The notes beneath the pieces are model-generated. The model saw nothing but the letters and a program-made list of their open reading frames with translations, had not been told where the DNA came from and searched no databases. Shown in pieces: positions 1 through 12,279 of a DNA stretch of 64,000 bases (its first letter is position 1; each line of letters starts with the position of its first letter). The position numbers and the translations under genes were made by a program. The DNA is from Suillus spraguei (Eukaryota; Basidiomycota; Agaricomycetes; Boletales; Suillaceae), in the NCBI GenBank assembly GCA_016800925.1, contig JABCPU010000002.1, positions 558,001-622,000 of the forward strand, in the 5' to 3' direction.

Positions 1-356
1 TATACTAACAGGAATCCCCCTTTAGGGTTGAATGCTCTTGTTTCGCAAGTGAAGCAGACTAGATGGAGTGCAAGACCACACATACTAACTTAGGAGGTAG
101 TTTATCTATAGCCCAGGTTAGGTTGTATCTTTACACCGTCACTGGCAGCAGAGAGGTGATTAGTGAGATGTTCAAGCAAAGCGATCTCTTCAAATTCTTG
201 CCACTGGTTAGAAGTAGTAGTGTGAATATTTTGTGTAGCCTCTGGGGTATCTAGAGAGTCATGGGAGCAGAGTGAGTGTCCAGATCCTGCAGAACCTGTG
301 TCAGAGTACATCATGTCAATCAATAAGCAGGTATGTGTGCTTTGAGCCTTTGACAT
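1..356 (-). pseudogene. Possible Myb/SANT-like DNA-binding fragment of a transposon-associated protein
   Basis: On the minus strand an open stretch reads ...NQWQEFEEIALLEHLTNHLS..., then ASDGV. It resembles the trihelix/Myb-SANT-like domain (W...EE..LL..L......GDG) that fungal genomes carry in many copies next to Harbinger-type elements. Stops follow within 30 codons, and a shifted frame near position 10 reads KGG, which also occurs in that family. The window edge cuts the locus. The match is from memory of the family pattern only, so the call is tentative. It could be non-coding. Confidence 0.22.
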
Positions 357-378
357 ACCATCCCCAGATTCTCCAGAT

Positions 379-403
379 GGTCATGTGATAGTATCACATG
401 ACC
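379..403. repeat. Perfect 25-bp palindrome
   Basis: The 12-nt arm GGTCATGTGATA is followed by one central G and the exact reverse complement TATCACATGACC. The CACATGACCGG word recurs near 522-532. It may be a dimeric transcription-factor site or the tip of a decayed inverted-repeat element. No gene start lies close by. Confidence 0.7.
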
Positions 404-1832
404 GGCAATTTTTATTTTCATTTTCTGAAACATTTCGCTATCTGTACAGAGCCTTAGTCTGCTCCGCTACTTGACAAAAAGTCCGGTGATTTAAGAGGAG
501 TAACCTAATCCGGATGACAGGTCACATGACCGGAAATACTTCCGGATATCATTTCCAGATATCGCTATCTTCCGGATAGGGGCTATTGGACGTGGAATCT
601 AACAGGGACATATTGTTACTCATGTCTGAAGTATTTTCTGTGTCCCCCAAGGGAACCTGTACCTGCATGGCCAATTATGGTGTGTCTATGCAATCCTCCG
701 CAGTAAAGTCAGGCGCTGATGTGGTGTTTTCAAACTGTATAGATGTATTAGTCATGGTGAGTATTTTCAGTGAAACTTGCAGACACTACCCACATTTTCA
801 TCATTCTGAATTAGAGAGATCTTTTTTTGGATGCTCGCCATGCAGCAAGGCTATCAGCACACTGCTTTCGCTAGGTCTTGTTGCCCATGCTGCGCTCTGA
901 ATCTGCAAGTCGGCACTGCCATCAGCAAAACCCAAATGTGAGGTCCCCCTATCTCCAGTGCTGTGCAGCACTACACACTGCACAGCACTGCACAGCATTG
1001 TACATAGGGGGACTTCCCTGTATATTACATAAGTGTTTTGCTGATGTGCCACGGCTTTGCGGCACACTACGTCGGACTTTCACCTTTACACTCTGCTGGC
1101 GGCACACTTTAAAAAACATTGATTATCTCACTCGCTAGTTCATTTCTTCCGAAAAGATGAGCTTGTGCATAGAAAAACTCTCGTCAATGCCATCTTTCTA
1201 ACCGTGAGCTTTACAGTAAGTTAATCGCTATTTTCTATTTGTCACGATTCTGTAACGTTTTATCACGTGATGTCTGTCGGTTTTTGACTTCTACCTTAGC
1301 GTGACAGTGGGCGTCCATAATCATGCGCAGCAGTACACAAGTTAATACTTAGTATCAACCAACACACCGTTGAGTGGAGGGAGTGAATTGACCAACTTGA
1401 ACGAAGTTTTGAACAATTCTTGCTTAGTGACTGAGATTATAATGATCTTCTCGCAAGGACACTTGTTGTGTGGCGCCTCAAGGCTTATATTAATAGAGAA
1501 GACTGCCTCAACCTAGTATAACAAGAAGCCAACGGTATGACAACGAACTACACGAATTGAAAATATCCAAAATAAAATGATAGGCAGAAAGTCAAGGTGC
1601 GCGAGAGACGTATAGTATACGCTAAAAAGGTAAGAAAACCCTGTATCCGGACTTTGCAATAGCCAAAGCCGGCGCTGAACTTGGCGAAAGCTGCCAATTC
1701 CCGATGCTAATGATCTCGTTAAGATCCACCAGGACAGACCATACACGACACAGAAGGCAAACTATACCGGGGAGACGGAAAGGCAAGGGGAGCACAGAGA
1801 GAAACCGAATAGGATGGAGTGATAGTGACTTT
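404..1832. other. No convincing gene; inverted repeat inside
   Basis: Only short open frames without family resemblance or coherent splice joins are seen. The one structured item is the inverted repeat at about 920-1044. The right end, 1513-1832, is probably 3' flank of the cyclin gene. Confidence 0.5.
920..1044. repeat. Long imperfect inverted repeat (hairpin)
   Basis: The left arm holds CATCAGCAAAAC then AGGTCCCCCTAT and GTGCTGTGCAG. The right arm holds the reverse complements in mirrored order: CTGCACAGCA, ATAGGGGGACTT, GTTTTGCTGATG. The centre is rich in GCACAGCACTG words. Arms of about 60 nt could fold into one hairpin. It may be a MITE remnant or a small-RNA-type hairpin; no target-site duplication was found. 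Confidence 0.6.
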
Positions 1833-3474
1833 TCACCCAAGAGTGGTCTGGCAAGGACCATAACGACCTACAGAGTGGGCCAAATGCGCACCAATGGCAC
1901 TCAAAGGACCCCCAACTGCAGCTCCCCAGGTCCCTTGGGTAATGAATTCCAGTAAATCCATCGCGGTCGTAGGCTGCCTCGATTCAGGTGCAAAATTGTG
2001 ACTGCCCGGGGCAATACCCATTATACGAGGGTTCTTATTGACGATAGGGTCTGCCTCGGGACACCAGTCACTGGGGTCCGGGAGACAGGCCAAGGGCTTG
2101 ACTGGAGTGGGTGCGTGGATTATCAGGGGATCCTGGCGGGACGCTACAGAAATTTTCTTCTTCTGGCTGCGGTATCGGATGAATGTCGTGTTAACATCTG
2201 TGGCTTCATTGACAGCGAGTATATCATTAAGAACGCGAAATATGACGACACTTTTGTCACTAGAAAGTTGGCTAGAGGAGCCACGAAGCCCAAGTACCCA
2301 ACTATGCAATGAAGACCTGGGGATGTACCCGAGATAGCCTAGGGAGGCCAGCGCGGTCTTTTCAACATTAGTGAGAGTGGCAGAAGGAATTGCAGTCATC
2401 TTGACCCTAGATAGAGGTTCAGCAGTCAAGTTATTCAGTGGGATGGCTCCACGCACCATGTCTTGCTCGGGAGGCAAGAGTCGTTGACTAGTTTGTCGGC
2501 CAGCCTTGCAACGACGACGAAAGCAGAGAATAGGAGCTCGTCGAAAGTGGCCATGCCACAACAGTGGAGATGGTTGAAGATCGAGATTCCTAGGAAATCA
2601 TTCCCTTGGCCTATTTCTGCCATGGTAATCTTAGAGATGTACCACAACGCGTGAATGGCAACCATTTGAGGATTGCCAACGGATTCAAGAATGAATCGAA
2701 TACGGGTGCCAATGATGGAGGTCACGTAATTTCGCCCATCCAATTCCCTGCTCATTGAATGAATAATCGAGTTGAATACCTTGCCAAATAATGACTTACG
2801 GGTCGGGGAATATTTCATCTGCGTCTGCTTTGATAGCCAACGAGTACATGAAATGCGCGGAAAGGCTAGAGAACGCAGTTGCAATTCCATCAAGATCCGG
2901 GTTTTTGCGCGCCATGACTCGAGGGACAGCGCTGCCACCCGGACGTTCAGGAGTATCTAAGGAAGTTACGACCACCCCGACGACATCGTCCGAAGTCAAC
3001 TGGGAGAGATGATTGTCTTTACCATGCCTTCCTTTGGCGACGTCAGAGCGAGCGACCGAAGATAGAGGAGTAACACAACAGAGACCAGGAGGGACCATGG
3101 GCGCTGAATTGCTCAGCGCGACATCCTTGGAAAGGGCGCGCAAGCGAGGCGGCAAGCGCGACGGCTGAGACATGTCAAACAGAGGGTGCTTGAGCGAGTA
3201 GGAGGGCCCGCTCCCACAGCAGGCGCTCGCAAAGTTGCCTCCGGCAACTTTCGAGGAACTGGCAGCAGCAAAAAGGAACAATTCAAGCTTTTGTAACTCC
3301 GTCTGAGTTGAGCACGCTTTTACGTCGTGTGGGAGTTCCGCAGCCCCTTGCACGAGGTGGGGGTGATCAACAAAGTAAGAACGTGTTACCCGTGAATGGG
3401 CGAAGGGGTCTTCCATGCATGTGATACTAAGTGTCTGCGGGGCCTCGATCGTGCCCCTACTGCTCTTCATATTT
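1833..3474 (-). CDS. Cyclin (PHO80/PCL-type cyclin box) protein
   Basis: A predicted regulatory subunit for a cyclin-dependent kinase, probably of the PHO80/PCL-like fungal group. The N-terminal ~200 residues are low-complexity. The cyclin box follows: GNPQMVAIHALWYISKIT, then VVVARLADKLVNDSCLPSK, then TNVEKTALASLGYL. Two introns are visible. One has donor GTAAGT near 2806. The other runs from GTGCGT to TATCTAG around 2409-2458, and its removal joins SKTW to VKMTAIPS in frame. The C-terminal ~150 residues look disordered. The start is uncertain: I used an ATG at 3474, and a farther upstream one is possible. The cyclin fold is well supported; kinase partner and role are not. Confidence 0.7.
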
Positions 3475-4240
3475 CCGCTGTCAAAGATCGGTGGCGGAAG
3501 GGTGTCTGCGTCAGGGGAGCAAGCACATATTAGCTTTTTGGAGTACGGGTTACAGACATTTCGAAGAGTGCCTTGAAGCAAGCGTACCTCTAGTAGTCAT
3601 TATGATCAATCAAGTGTGAACAGGGATGCTGAATGCTGATTCAGGGAGTACAAATGAACAGTGCAAACCCAAGTAAATGCGGGGCGCCTTTTGTATCACG
3701 TCCCTCTCCACAATAGGAGCAGAGTGAGCGTGGACAAGTTGTTCAAGCGGTTTTGACCTCCAATTACAACTGTAATACTCTCGACGCCACTGTGGACCAA
3801 GTCAAAGCAGGTGGTGCTCACCGCCGCCACAACGATGTGGAATTAAAGCTAGGACAATGAAATTATATGGTTGAGAATTTTCATGCGCTCAAAACGCAGG
3901 GACAACGACAACCCTGTCGGGACAAAGCAGTTGAAGTGGCGAATACCACTCGGAGTTGTTGGACCTTCATCATTTCGTGTTACACAACTTGATCATTTCC
4001 AAAAATGGACTGTTGTCAAGAAACACGTTTACAACTTGCGCGAGAACAATTGTTTGTTGTTATAGGTGCGACCCCAGTTCACAAAGGGCTGTTTGTTTCG
4101 AACGTTTTCTTGGAAACTTGTCCACCAAGGACTAGTTGAGTGGCGAATTCAGAGTCGGCAGAGGAACATAAACAAACAAACATTACATTGAGGAAACTGC
4201 AGAAACGATACATATGCCACTATATGCTCGAGATCATCGT
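3475..4240. other. Intergenic between cyclin start and Cactin 3' end
   Basis: It holds the promoter side of the cyclin gene and the 3' flank of Cactin. Open frames are short and unrelated to known families. Nothing else was recognised. Confidence 0.5.
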
Positions 4241-6705
4241 CTACTTCCGATAGAACTGTGGCAGTGAATGAGCACTGTATACAAGAACTAATTATGGAAG
4301 AACCTACATTACGACGGAAATTGAACCAAAGTGACAGACATCCTCTATCAAAACTACTTCGGAACCCCCTGTGCCAGCACGTTCAGTATTGACGTGACAG
4401 AGCCAGGAGGCGAGGCTCACCGTTTATGTGAAAACTCCCACTCCCGATTGACGATCCTGAAACCAATGTCTTCATATGGAGGCCCAGCGCTGAAATGCAG
4501 TAACACGGTGTCCTCATTCCCGGGTTCCCTGACGATTTTGTACGTAGGTGCTTTTGATTTGTCGATCAGATCCGGGTAAAAGATGTTGAACTGAGGTATG
4601 ACGTGAGTTAGAAGTCAGTTGTAGCGCAATCAACACATACTTTATAGCCCTGAACGACCTTCGGGGGCGGGTTGTCGACGCTAATTAATCGCGTCAAGAG
4701 AAGGTTGAGGAAAGGAGGCAGAGCACGCACTCGTAGTGAGTCTGATTGTACTTATTCCATTCGTAGCCGGTATGCACGCGGTTGAAGTATCTGGGTTTTC
4801 GAGGTCGGTATTTATCCTCCCAATTATATGACGTAGGATTTGCAATGTTCTCCTCAAGGTTAAAGAGCTCCTCCTCTTCGTCAAGTTCTTTCTCTGCCTC
4901 AGCCCTGTACAAAGCTTCGGAAGCGAGGTCAGCACCGCTTGCAATCTCTGGAACTTCGACTTCAATTGTAGGTTGAGCAGCCTTAGGCACGAAGCGCGAG
5001 GCAGCGACCGCGTGACGCTGTTTCAGCTGTCCAACAATAAGCGGGAATTCAACCAACGCGAAAATCGATCCATACCAAAGCACGAAGGTCATCAAGCTCT
5101 GTCACTATATCGATTTCACGTTCATCTTCCGTTAACTTCCTGATGTCTATCAGTGTCGGACTCATAGATCTATCATAAGGTTCCATATCCTCCTGCGCAT
5201 CTGGTTCTGTTGTGGTCGTAGGTGCCACATAATTCGCGTCCTTCAGCCCTTGAGCTGCTGATCGAGCAACACCAGCAAGAAGCTCCTCCTGTGCGTGTAG
5301 AGCCTCGTCGCGCTGGCGCTTGCGTAACTGCTCGAGTCGATTGCGAACAACAACTTCATGCAGGCTCTTCAATTTTGCCTGTCATGTAAGGATCAGCTAC
5401 GGTATTATGCTCCTGCAAGGAAAAGGCATACCTTTGCTTTCCAAACCAGTAGTCTCTTGAGGAGCTCTTCCCAGTAGTCCGTATCAATAGGTTCGCCGCT
5501 TGCAAGCTTTGCCTGAATCTGCTTTTGAAGCGTTGCAAGATGGTCGTAGCTTTTACCAGACAAGAGCGCAGTGATTTCTGATTCCACAGCAACTGCTGCT
5601 TCTACCCCCATGCATTCACTGGCTTTGATTCTGTCGATGCGGTCTTTGCAGACCACCATCATATTCTGAGGACACAATCAGCTAAGGCAGAACAACAGAT
5701 GCAACCAACATACTGTCCAGAAGTCAATGTCCACCTCAGAAGTCTCAAGTGAGAGGTAACGCTCAATATCATCATGGAGTTCGTCAATTTGGTCAGGCGA
5801 AAGATTCTGTGAGACCAGTTAGTTGCATGATACAACGTTCGAGGTCTAGCACACGTACGTCGAGAATGTTATACGGTTCGTCAAGGTCAATTTCAAGCCC
5901 GGCATCATCCTCGACATGATCTTCGTCCAGCGGACGTGCATACTTCAAGTTCAAGGCCAAGAAGTCGATAGCTTTTGCCCTCTTTTCCCTTATGCGAATG
6001 GCAGCTCGGCTTCGCTCCTGTTCCAGCTGGAACTCCCCATCCTTTGCTATCCATTCCGACATCTGAGCAGACTCCGCCATTCTTGCCATGCGCGACTCTT
6101 CCTCTTCTCGTAGGCGTTGCTCCGCTTCCCGTTCCGCTCTGCGTCTGTTCAACCTCTCGAGCTCCTCCTTAGCATCTTGCCTTCTAATCGCATCTTTACG
6201 CTGTGCCTCTGCGAGGGACAAACCCTGCTTACGGTCTTTCTCATTCTTCTTATGCCAGCGGAACTGCTGCCCGAGGTTGACGTCGTGGAAGGGATTATCG
6301 GTTGCGCTGTACACACTAAGTTCAGCAACTTGGCGAGCTTCTTCTTCTTCCTTTATTCGCAATTTCTCTGCTTTACGGGCCCTGCGCTCCTCAGACTTTT
6401 CGCGCTTGCGTCTGCTTCAGGTAAGTGGGGCATCGACGTGAATGGAAAACAAATACATACTTCTTATCCTTGCGTTCATCATCTTTGCCTCTACTGTTAC
6501 TTCGCTCTCCCTGTCGGCGTGGGTGTTCCTCGTCGTAATCCCTACTCCGACTGCGCCGCCGCTTCTTGTACTCGTCTGGTTCCCTTTTAGAAGAGCGCTT
6601 CTCGTCATTGACACGGTTTCTGCCTCTATCTGGCTCTCTATGTGAAGAACTCCTGTAATTGTGGTCTCTTTCGCGATCATATGAGCGAGAGCGGTGATGG
6701 ACCAT
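4241..6705 (-). CDS. Splicing factor Cactin
   Basis: Cactin is a conserved spliceosome-associated nuclear protein (fission yeast Cay1). The N terminus is RS-rich (YDRERDHNYRSSSHREPDRG), followed by a charged coiled coil. Then come the family blocks ATDNPFHDVNLGQQFRWHKK, KAIDFLALNLKYARPL, and the C-terminal domain with TSYNWEDKYRPRKPRYFNRV and HTGYEWNKYNQTHY. I read eight or more exons. The last two are small: after IVNREWEFSHKR a GTGAGC intron joins to GFRSSFDRGCLSLWFNFRRN, and a final GTAGGT...CCACAG intron joins to FYRK and stop at 4241. That C-terminal ending is diagnostic for the family. The start is the ATG opening MVHHRSRS at 6705. It is divergent from clpX with 232 bp between starts. 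Confidence 0.92.
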
Positions 6706-6937
6706 GATTTGTGACAAGTTCGACAATCACTCGGACCCTCCAAAGTTGCTAGGCACAATGTTTGACGTTGTTTACACCGACCTGAATTCAGGCAAGGTTG
6801 TCTACTCTTGTATGAGGACGTCTTGTGAGATCGTGTCCATCACTTCTATTCTTTCAATTCTTCCGCAGGATCTCAGTTTTCTGAGTCGCAAGTTGTATAG
6901 CACGTGCAAGCGTTGATTTTTCTGACTGCAAGGAGCC
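6706..6937. promoter_or_regulatory. Shared divergent promoter, Cactin / ClpX
   Basis: A 232-bp gap separates the two oppositely directed start codons, so both core promoters must lie here. No clear TATA box or CCAAT motif stands out. Confidence 0.5.
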
Positions 6938-9221
6938 ATGCTATCGAGGCTTCCGCACACCTGTCGAGTACACTCCTTACGGGTCCTCTCACGCAATCTG
7001 CAGACGCAGGCACGATACGAATATCCCTTGCGCAATGAACAAGATGATGGCTCGTTTCTGCCACGATCTGGACTTGCGACGCCACGACAGGTAATGGTCA
7101 TCCTTGCATTTCGACTTAAAGAAAGGCTCATGAGTTTTTATTGACAGCTTGTACGATACCTCGATGAATATGTAATTGGGCAGGAGATTGCGAAGAAAGT
7201 CCTTTCCGTCGCGTGAGCATCCATACGTATTGCTTTATATCATATGTAACTGAGGCAGTGGGAAGTGTATTCAACCACTATACCCGTGTCCGTGCAAACC
7301 TTGCCGCCTTTGACGATGAGAATGGTGCGGACCCATGGTCCGAAGCGAATGCAGATGATGGTGTGTGCTATTTATATTTTTGCCAGAGAGGATGCCAATG
7401 GACTCAGCACACTCTGGTGTGTCATCTGCACAATTACACCCACACCCCAGCGTGCCCTCTCGTCTCAATTACCACTCCAACCTCGACAACCAGTCTCGTT
7501 ATTCGAGAAGAGCAATGTGCTGGTGATGTACTCAGAAAAACTTCATGTGGAAGTATACTCTGCTCAGAAATACTGTTTACTATAGAGGACCGACAGGATC
7601 AGGGAAGACTTTACTCGCGCGTACCCTTGCACGCGTCCTTGACGTTCCATTTTCCGTCAGTGATGCGACATCTTTTACGCAGGTGTGATAACTTTTACTC
7701 CCCTTACAAGATTTTTACCCCTCACTATGTTGAACTAGGCTGGCTGTGAGTCTAACTGATTGATTCACTTGAAGGTCAGCTGATATCTCTCCAGATGTCG
7801 GAGAGGATGTTGATATGTGCATACAACGATTGGTACGCGCATATAAGTTGAAGCGTGTGGACAGTCTCATTCTGTACTACCTAGCTGCAGGCAGCCAATT
7901 GGGACTCGTATCGGGCCAGGTAATTCTCATCTTCACCTTGTTCATAGACTATGTTACTGTTTCAGCTCTTCTTATCTCTGTCTATTTCACTTACAGCACA
8001 GGTATCGTATACATTGACGAAGTCGATAAGATTGCACGTAAATCCTCATCTACGACTGAGAGTTCACGAGATGTCGGTGGAGAGGGAGTGCAGCAAGCTC
8101 TTTTACGAATGATGGAGGGTTCCATTGTCACTGTGCAAGGAAAGCCGTCGTCACTAGAACCACCAGCACCCACGGCACGAGGGAGGGGCTCACCAGCTGC
8201 CGTACAGCGTAAGCCTCATCGGAACATATGGTATGCGCGAGGAGTACTAATATGTCAGCCAGAGAGACCTGATACCTACCATATTGATACTTCGAATGTG
8301 CTCTTTATCCTTAGTGGTGCGTTTGTAGGGCTTGATACCGTCGTGAAGCGACGGGTGAGCAAAGGTGTATGTTTCTCATCTCTATCTTATATCATATCCA
8401 GCTCTTATTGATTGGCACTCCTACAAATGCAGTCCATTGGTTTTACTGCAAACCTCGCACCTACGGAGGAAGACTCGGACAGCAAGGGTTTTATGCCGTT
8501 CTTTACATCGAACCGCCGACCATCAGAAAACTTGTTAGAGATGGTTGAACCCTCTGGTAAGTTATGTTTTATTAAAATATTCTCTCACACCTCAAACTTC
8601 CATTCAGATCTAGTGAAATACGGGTAACTCACTTGTCACATACTGTATCAAAATTTTCGAATTCATTTTCCCTGCATAGCTTTATTCCTGAGTTTATTTC
8701 CCGCCTCCCAACTTTAACAACACTATCCCCGCTAAGCACCCAGGATTTACGACGCATTATGACCGACGTCCGTGGGTCACTTATCAGCCAGTACACCGCG
8801 CTCTTTGGTCACTCGGGCGTGGAGATTCGGTTTACAACAGCATCTATTGATCAAATTTGTTCGCAAGCTGTCGAAAGAGGCGGAGGGGCGAGAGGACTGA
8901 GGGGAATTATGGTAGCTTTCGTTTATTCGGAAAATTCATCGGTGTGCTCATTAAACGCTGCAGGAATCATTGCTGTTAGATGCGATGTACGAAGTCCCGT
9001 GAGTCTTCAATCCTTTTACTGTTGTATACATTTGTTGATTTTCTCTGGCGTTTCACCAGTGGATCGGTGTGATGTTTCCTCCCCTGACCGCTGCTCACGT
9101 TAATGTTGTCCAAGAATGTCCGTTATGTTCTGATAACGAGGGACATGGTGCTAGGAAAGTCACCAGCTCTTTATTGGATGCGTGGGGACGGCCCCGCGTT
9201 TTGGGCGGCCTGGGCGGATGA
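6938..9221 (+). CDS. Mitochondrial ClpX-type AAA+ unfoldase
   Basis: An ATP-dependent protein unfoldase expected in the mitochondrial matrix. The first residues ([20 protein letters not shown]) are basic and lack acidic residues, as in a presequence. Then come [32 protein letters not shown], Walker [19 protein letters not shown], Walker [15 protein letters not shown], the [16 protein letters not shown] block, and the C-terminal small domain with [19 protein letters not shown] and [14 protein letters not shown]. About ten short introns interrupt it; the NHY and SIGF junctions were checked for phase. There is no N-terminal Cys4 zinc-binding domain. SIGFTANL keeps the IGF tripeptide that docks ClpP in bacterial and animal ClpX, unlike budding-yeast Mcx1 as I recall it. 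This implies a ClpP partner elsewhere in the genome. Confidence 0.92.
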
Positions 9222-9723
9222 GGAGCAGCGAGCGGAAAGGCATTAGGTGTAGGTGTGTATATTTGGCGCAGCAGATTTGAAAATCTGCTTGCTCAATTAA
9301 CGTGGTGAGAGGCGCATCTCTCTTGGGATGTATGTACTATCGTGTATGTATTGTGAAACACAGGATTCATTTGGGACTCTTCAGAGCCTTCATCCTTCTC
9401 CTAGATCTCGATTTCGACAGGATGAACGCAGATGCGATCACGAGACCATATCAACGCTACCAGATGAAGAGGAAGATCATTCCCGCAGATGAAGGTGGGG
9501 GAACTATCTCCTGTCAAGATGTATCACGACGAGTATTTTCCAGTACATGTGGGATAAATTTCGTAAAGCAGGGTAGGTAAGTGATCTACATTACTTGGTA
9601 GACTGAAACGGCAGCGAGTGGTGGTGTCACGGGGGTGCTCATGAAAGTAAATTGACGGATAAACGTCACAACAGGAAAGAGGCTTTAAGGAGAGATGAAG
9701 GGATTGCTTTGTCCAGTACATCA
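9222..9723. other. Convergent 3' flanks of ClpX and RanBP1
   Basis: About 500 bp between two stop codons facing each other. A 92-codon open frame at 9302-9580 shows no family resemblance and is probably chance. Confidence 0.5.
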
Positions 9724-10490
9724 TTATTCCTTCTTCTCTTCTGGTGATTCCTCTTTTTTCTCTTCCTCTTCCTCTTCCTCTTCCTCTTTTCCTTGTTCTT
9801 CCTCTGCTTCGGGCGCAGACTTCTCATCAAGAGAGGCACCGCTGTTTATCTTCTGTGTCAACTCAAATTGACGCTTGAATTCATTTGCATTATCAGAGTT
9901 TGCGAAGCGGATGGCCAGGGTTTCGGCGGTTGGCGGTTCTTCACTGTAGTCAGCAGCAACCTTCCAAACCCAGCTCCTATCAGAGCCAATATTAGGCTGA
10001 AGGCGCATTTCTGTGGAGACTGTATTTCTTTCAATATAAGCAGAACCAAACAGGCCAAAAATCAAACTAACTGTGGTGGTTAGCGCAAACCTTGAAGGTC
10101 TTGTCGCGTCTCATTACGAGACGGACCTTCTTCGTCTCCTTGTGCTGAAGAAGTTTCACATCGCCAGTGCCGCGCTCTTTCCACTCGTTTAAGCCATTAT
10201 CGAAGCGGAAGAGCTTTGCTCGCCTACAATAGCATTAAATGATGGTAGTTAGTGGGTCAAGGGGTATGAAAACGCACATCTTAAAGAGCACATCCTCGTC
10301 TTCCTCGTAGGTCTTTACCTCCACTTGTTCCGTAAGCTTGATAACAGGCTCAAAATGAGGATCAATCTCCTCGCCCTCTGGCTGATTACATCGCGCCACA
10401 ACACCGCAGCTCGTTAGTTGTTAATCATGCTAGACTGGTCTTGTGCGGGAGACTCACCTTGGGCGCGAGTGCATCAGAAGTATCGGCCAT
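9724..10490 (-). CDS. Ran-binding protein 1 (RanGAP co-activator)
   Basis: RanBP1/Yrb1 binds RanGTP and stimulates GTP hydrolysis by RanGAP in nuclear transport. The start exon encodes [11 protein letters not shown], ending at a GTGAGT donor. The Ran-binding domain follows: [55 protein letters not shown], then [20 protein letters not shown] and [15 protein letters not shown]. The C-terminal tail is almost pure Glu/Lys, typical of fungal RanBP1. Total length near 200 residues matches the family. It lies back to back with the p24 gene, with 243 bp between starts. Confidence 0.93.
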
Positions 10491-10733
10491 TGTGATTAAT
10501 TTGTCGTGCTTCTAGGGAATCTGGTTCTGAGTAGACAAAATGACTGAGACTGAGATTACGATTATGGGCAAGATCACAAAGAACACTCAGGTTTGCAAAG
10601 ACTGATTCGATTTCTTATCGGGACCCCGAAGACCAGCAGGTCCTAGGGGTCTTATTAGTTTCCCAATTCGGACAGAGCTTTCTCGAACACGCACCGTGCG
10701 TCTGTCACTTAAATTCGTTGCACAACTTTCAAA

Positions 10734-11585
10734 ATGACAGTGCTTCTGTCGTGGCGACATACGCCATGGCTCATCCTCTCGATACTGTCTCTAATCTCCT
10801 TTGCTTCTGCTCACATGATTGAAGTTGCAGCTTCCAGAAAAGAGTGCTTCTTTGAGGACCTACACGAACACGACCAAATGACAGTCACATACCAGGTTGG
10901 AGAGGGTGGACACCTCGACATTGACTTTTGGGTATGCCTATTACATCAATATTTGGTTATTCTCGAGAATAACCTTACTGATGCCCTGCATATAGCTAAC
11001 GGATCCAGAAAAAAATGTCCTCACTAAGCACATTCGTGAAAGCACTGGCACGACGTCCATAACAGCTGAAAAGGATGGCCGGTACGAGTACTGCTTCTCT
11101 AACCAGATGAGCACAGTGGCGGACAAGATGGTTAGGTACGGCTTTCCATACCTGCAACTTCTTGGTATCTATACTTATGGGGTGTGCTTAGCTTCAACGT
11201 TCACGGTATCATATACGTGTCAGATGAGGGTGAGTGCGCCTACCTTCGGCCATGCTTGCCAAACTGTACTAAATATTATTGTTCTTTCTCTTACAGCAGA
11301 TGTCACTGCTCCTGTTGAGCGCGAGATCCGCTCCCTTGCCATAGGTCTTACATCTGTCAAGGATGAACAAGAATATATTGTCGTCCGTGAGCGCAGGCAT
11401 CGGGACACAGCAGAAAGTACCTGCGACCGTGTGAAGTGGTGGTCTGTGCTTCAAGCATTTGTATTGTTCGCGGTAGTTGCGTGGCAGGTGTATTACCTCA
11501 AGGTATGTCATCACTCCTCGCTTACTAGCTCCCGTAAACTGATTTATGGCTATAGAGCTTCTTTGAAGTAAAGCGCGTCATATAG
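10734..11585 (+). CDS. EMP24: p24/Emp24 family cargo receptor (p24 beta type)
   Basis: A type I membrane protein of COPI/COPII vesicles that helps select GPI-anchored and other cargo between ER and Golgi. A signal peptide (LILSILSLISFASA) is followed by the GOLD domain with the two expected cysteines (RKECFFEDL and GRYEYCFSN), a coiled-coil stem (EREIRSLAIGLTSVKDEQEY), one membrane span (WSVLQAFVLFAVVAWQVYYL) and a short cytosolic tail, KSFFEVKRVI. That tail carries the FF motif and closely resembles animal TMED2 (p24 beta1), which places it with Emp24 rather than Erv25. Four short introns are seen; the first coding join gives DFW-LTDPEKN. Confidence 0.93.
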
Positions 11586-12279
11586 TGCATGGACTAGTGA
11601 ATATCATACTTCTACTACCCTCATGATTTGAGAGAAGGACGACACGTAACTAACCATTCCATTCACTGCTTAGCGGTCTTCAACGCCAATAGAAAGATAT
11701 AAGCAACGGACAACACATTTGTATGGCTTCCAAAGTCGAGTAAAATAGCCATTGTAAAGCTATCGGTGACGTAGCTGGCAAGAAATTTGACATTATCTAC
11801 TCTCCTTGAGCTTAGACAAGGAGCACCTGCTAGACAGTCGAATCAGTCCCAAGCTACCGATATGACGCACATCGTGGAACCCATACTATGCGCCTAACAG
11901 ACATTACGGCGTAGCTGACAATCCATCATGCATCACGAATGTCACTTGCCATAGCATATTTCTAAATACTCAATATTAATGTTTCAATGACTCGCCTGAC
12001 AGACTTCGATTATACAATCAACAGAATAGCAGGCATACATAGATCAATGTAAAGTAACATGATAGTCGCTAGCATGCAGGGAGGATACGTGCAAATGCAA
12101 TATGGACGCTCCGACAAAATACGAGGAATGAGACAACACGGGGGATAGCGACACAGCGAGTATAGTAGGAATGGGCGATTTGTTATGATAGCACAAGGAG
12201 CGACACTCTGTAATACACGAATAAAAGTACAGGGAAGGCATTGCTTCCATCTAATGAACAAAAAAACATTGCAGGTTAC
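11586..12279. other. Convergent intergenic region, no gene seen
   Basis: About 690 bp between the Emp24 stop and the kinesin stop. AT-rich, with no open frame of interest and no repeat recognised. It presumably holds both 3' UTRs. Confidence 0.5.
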
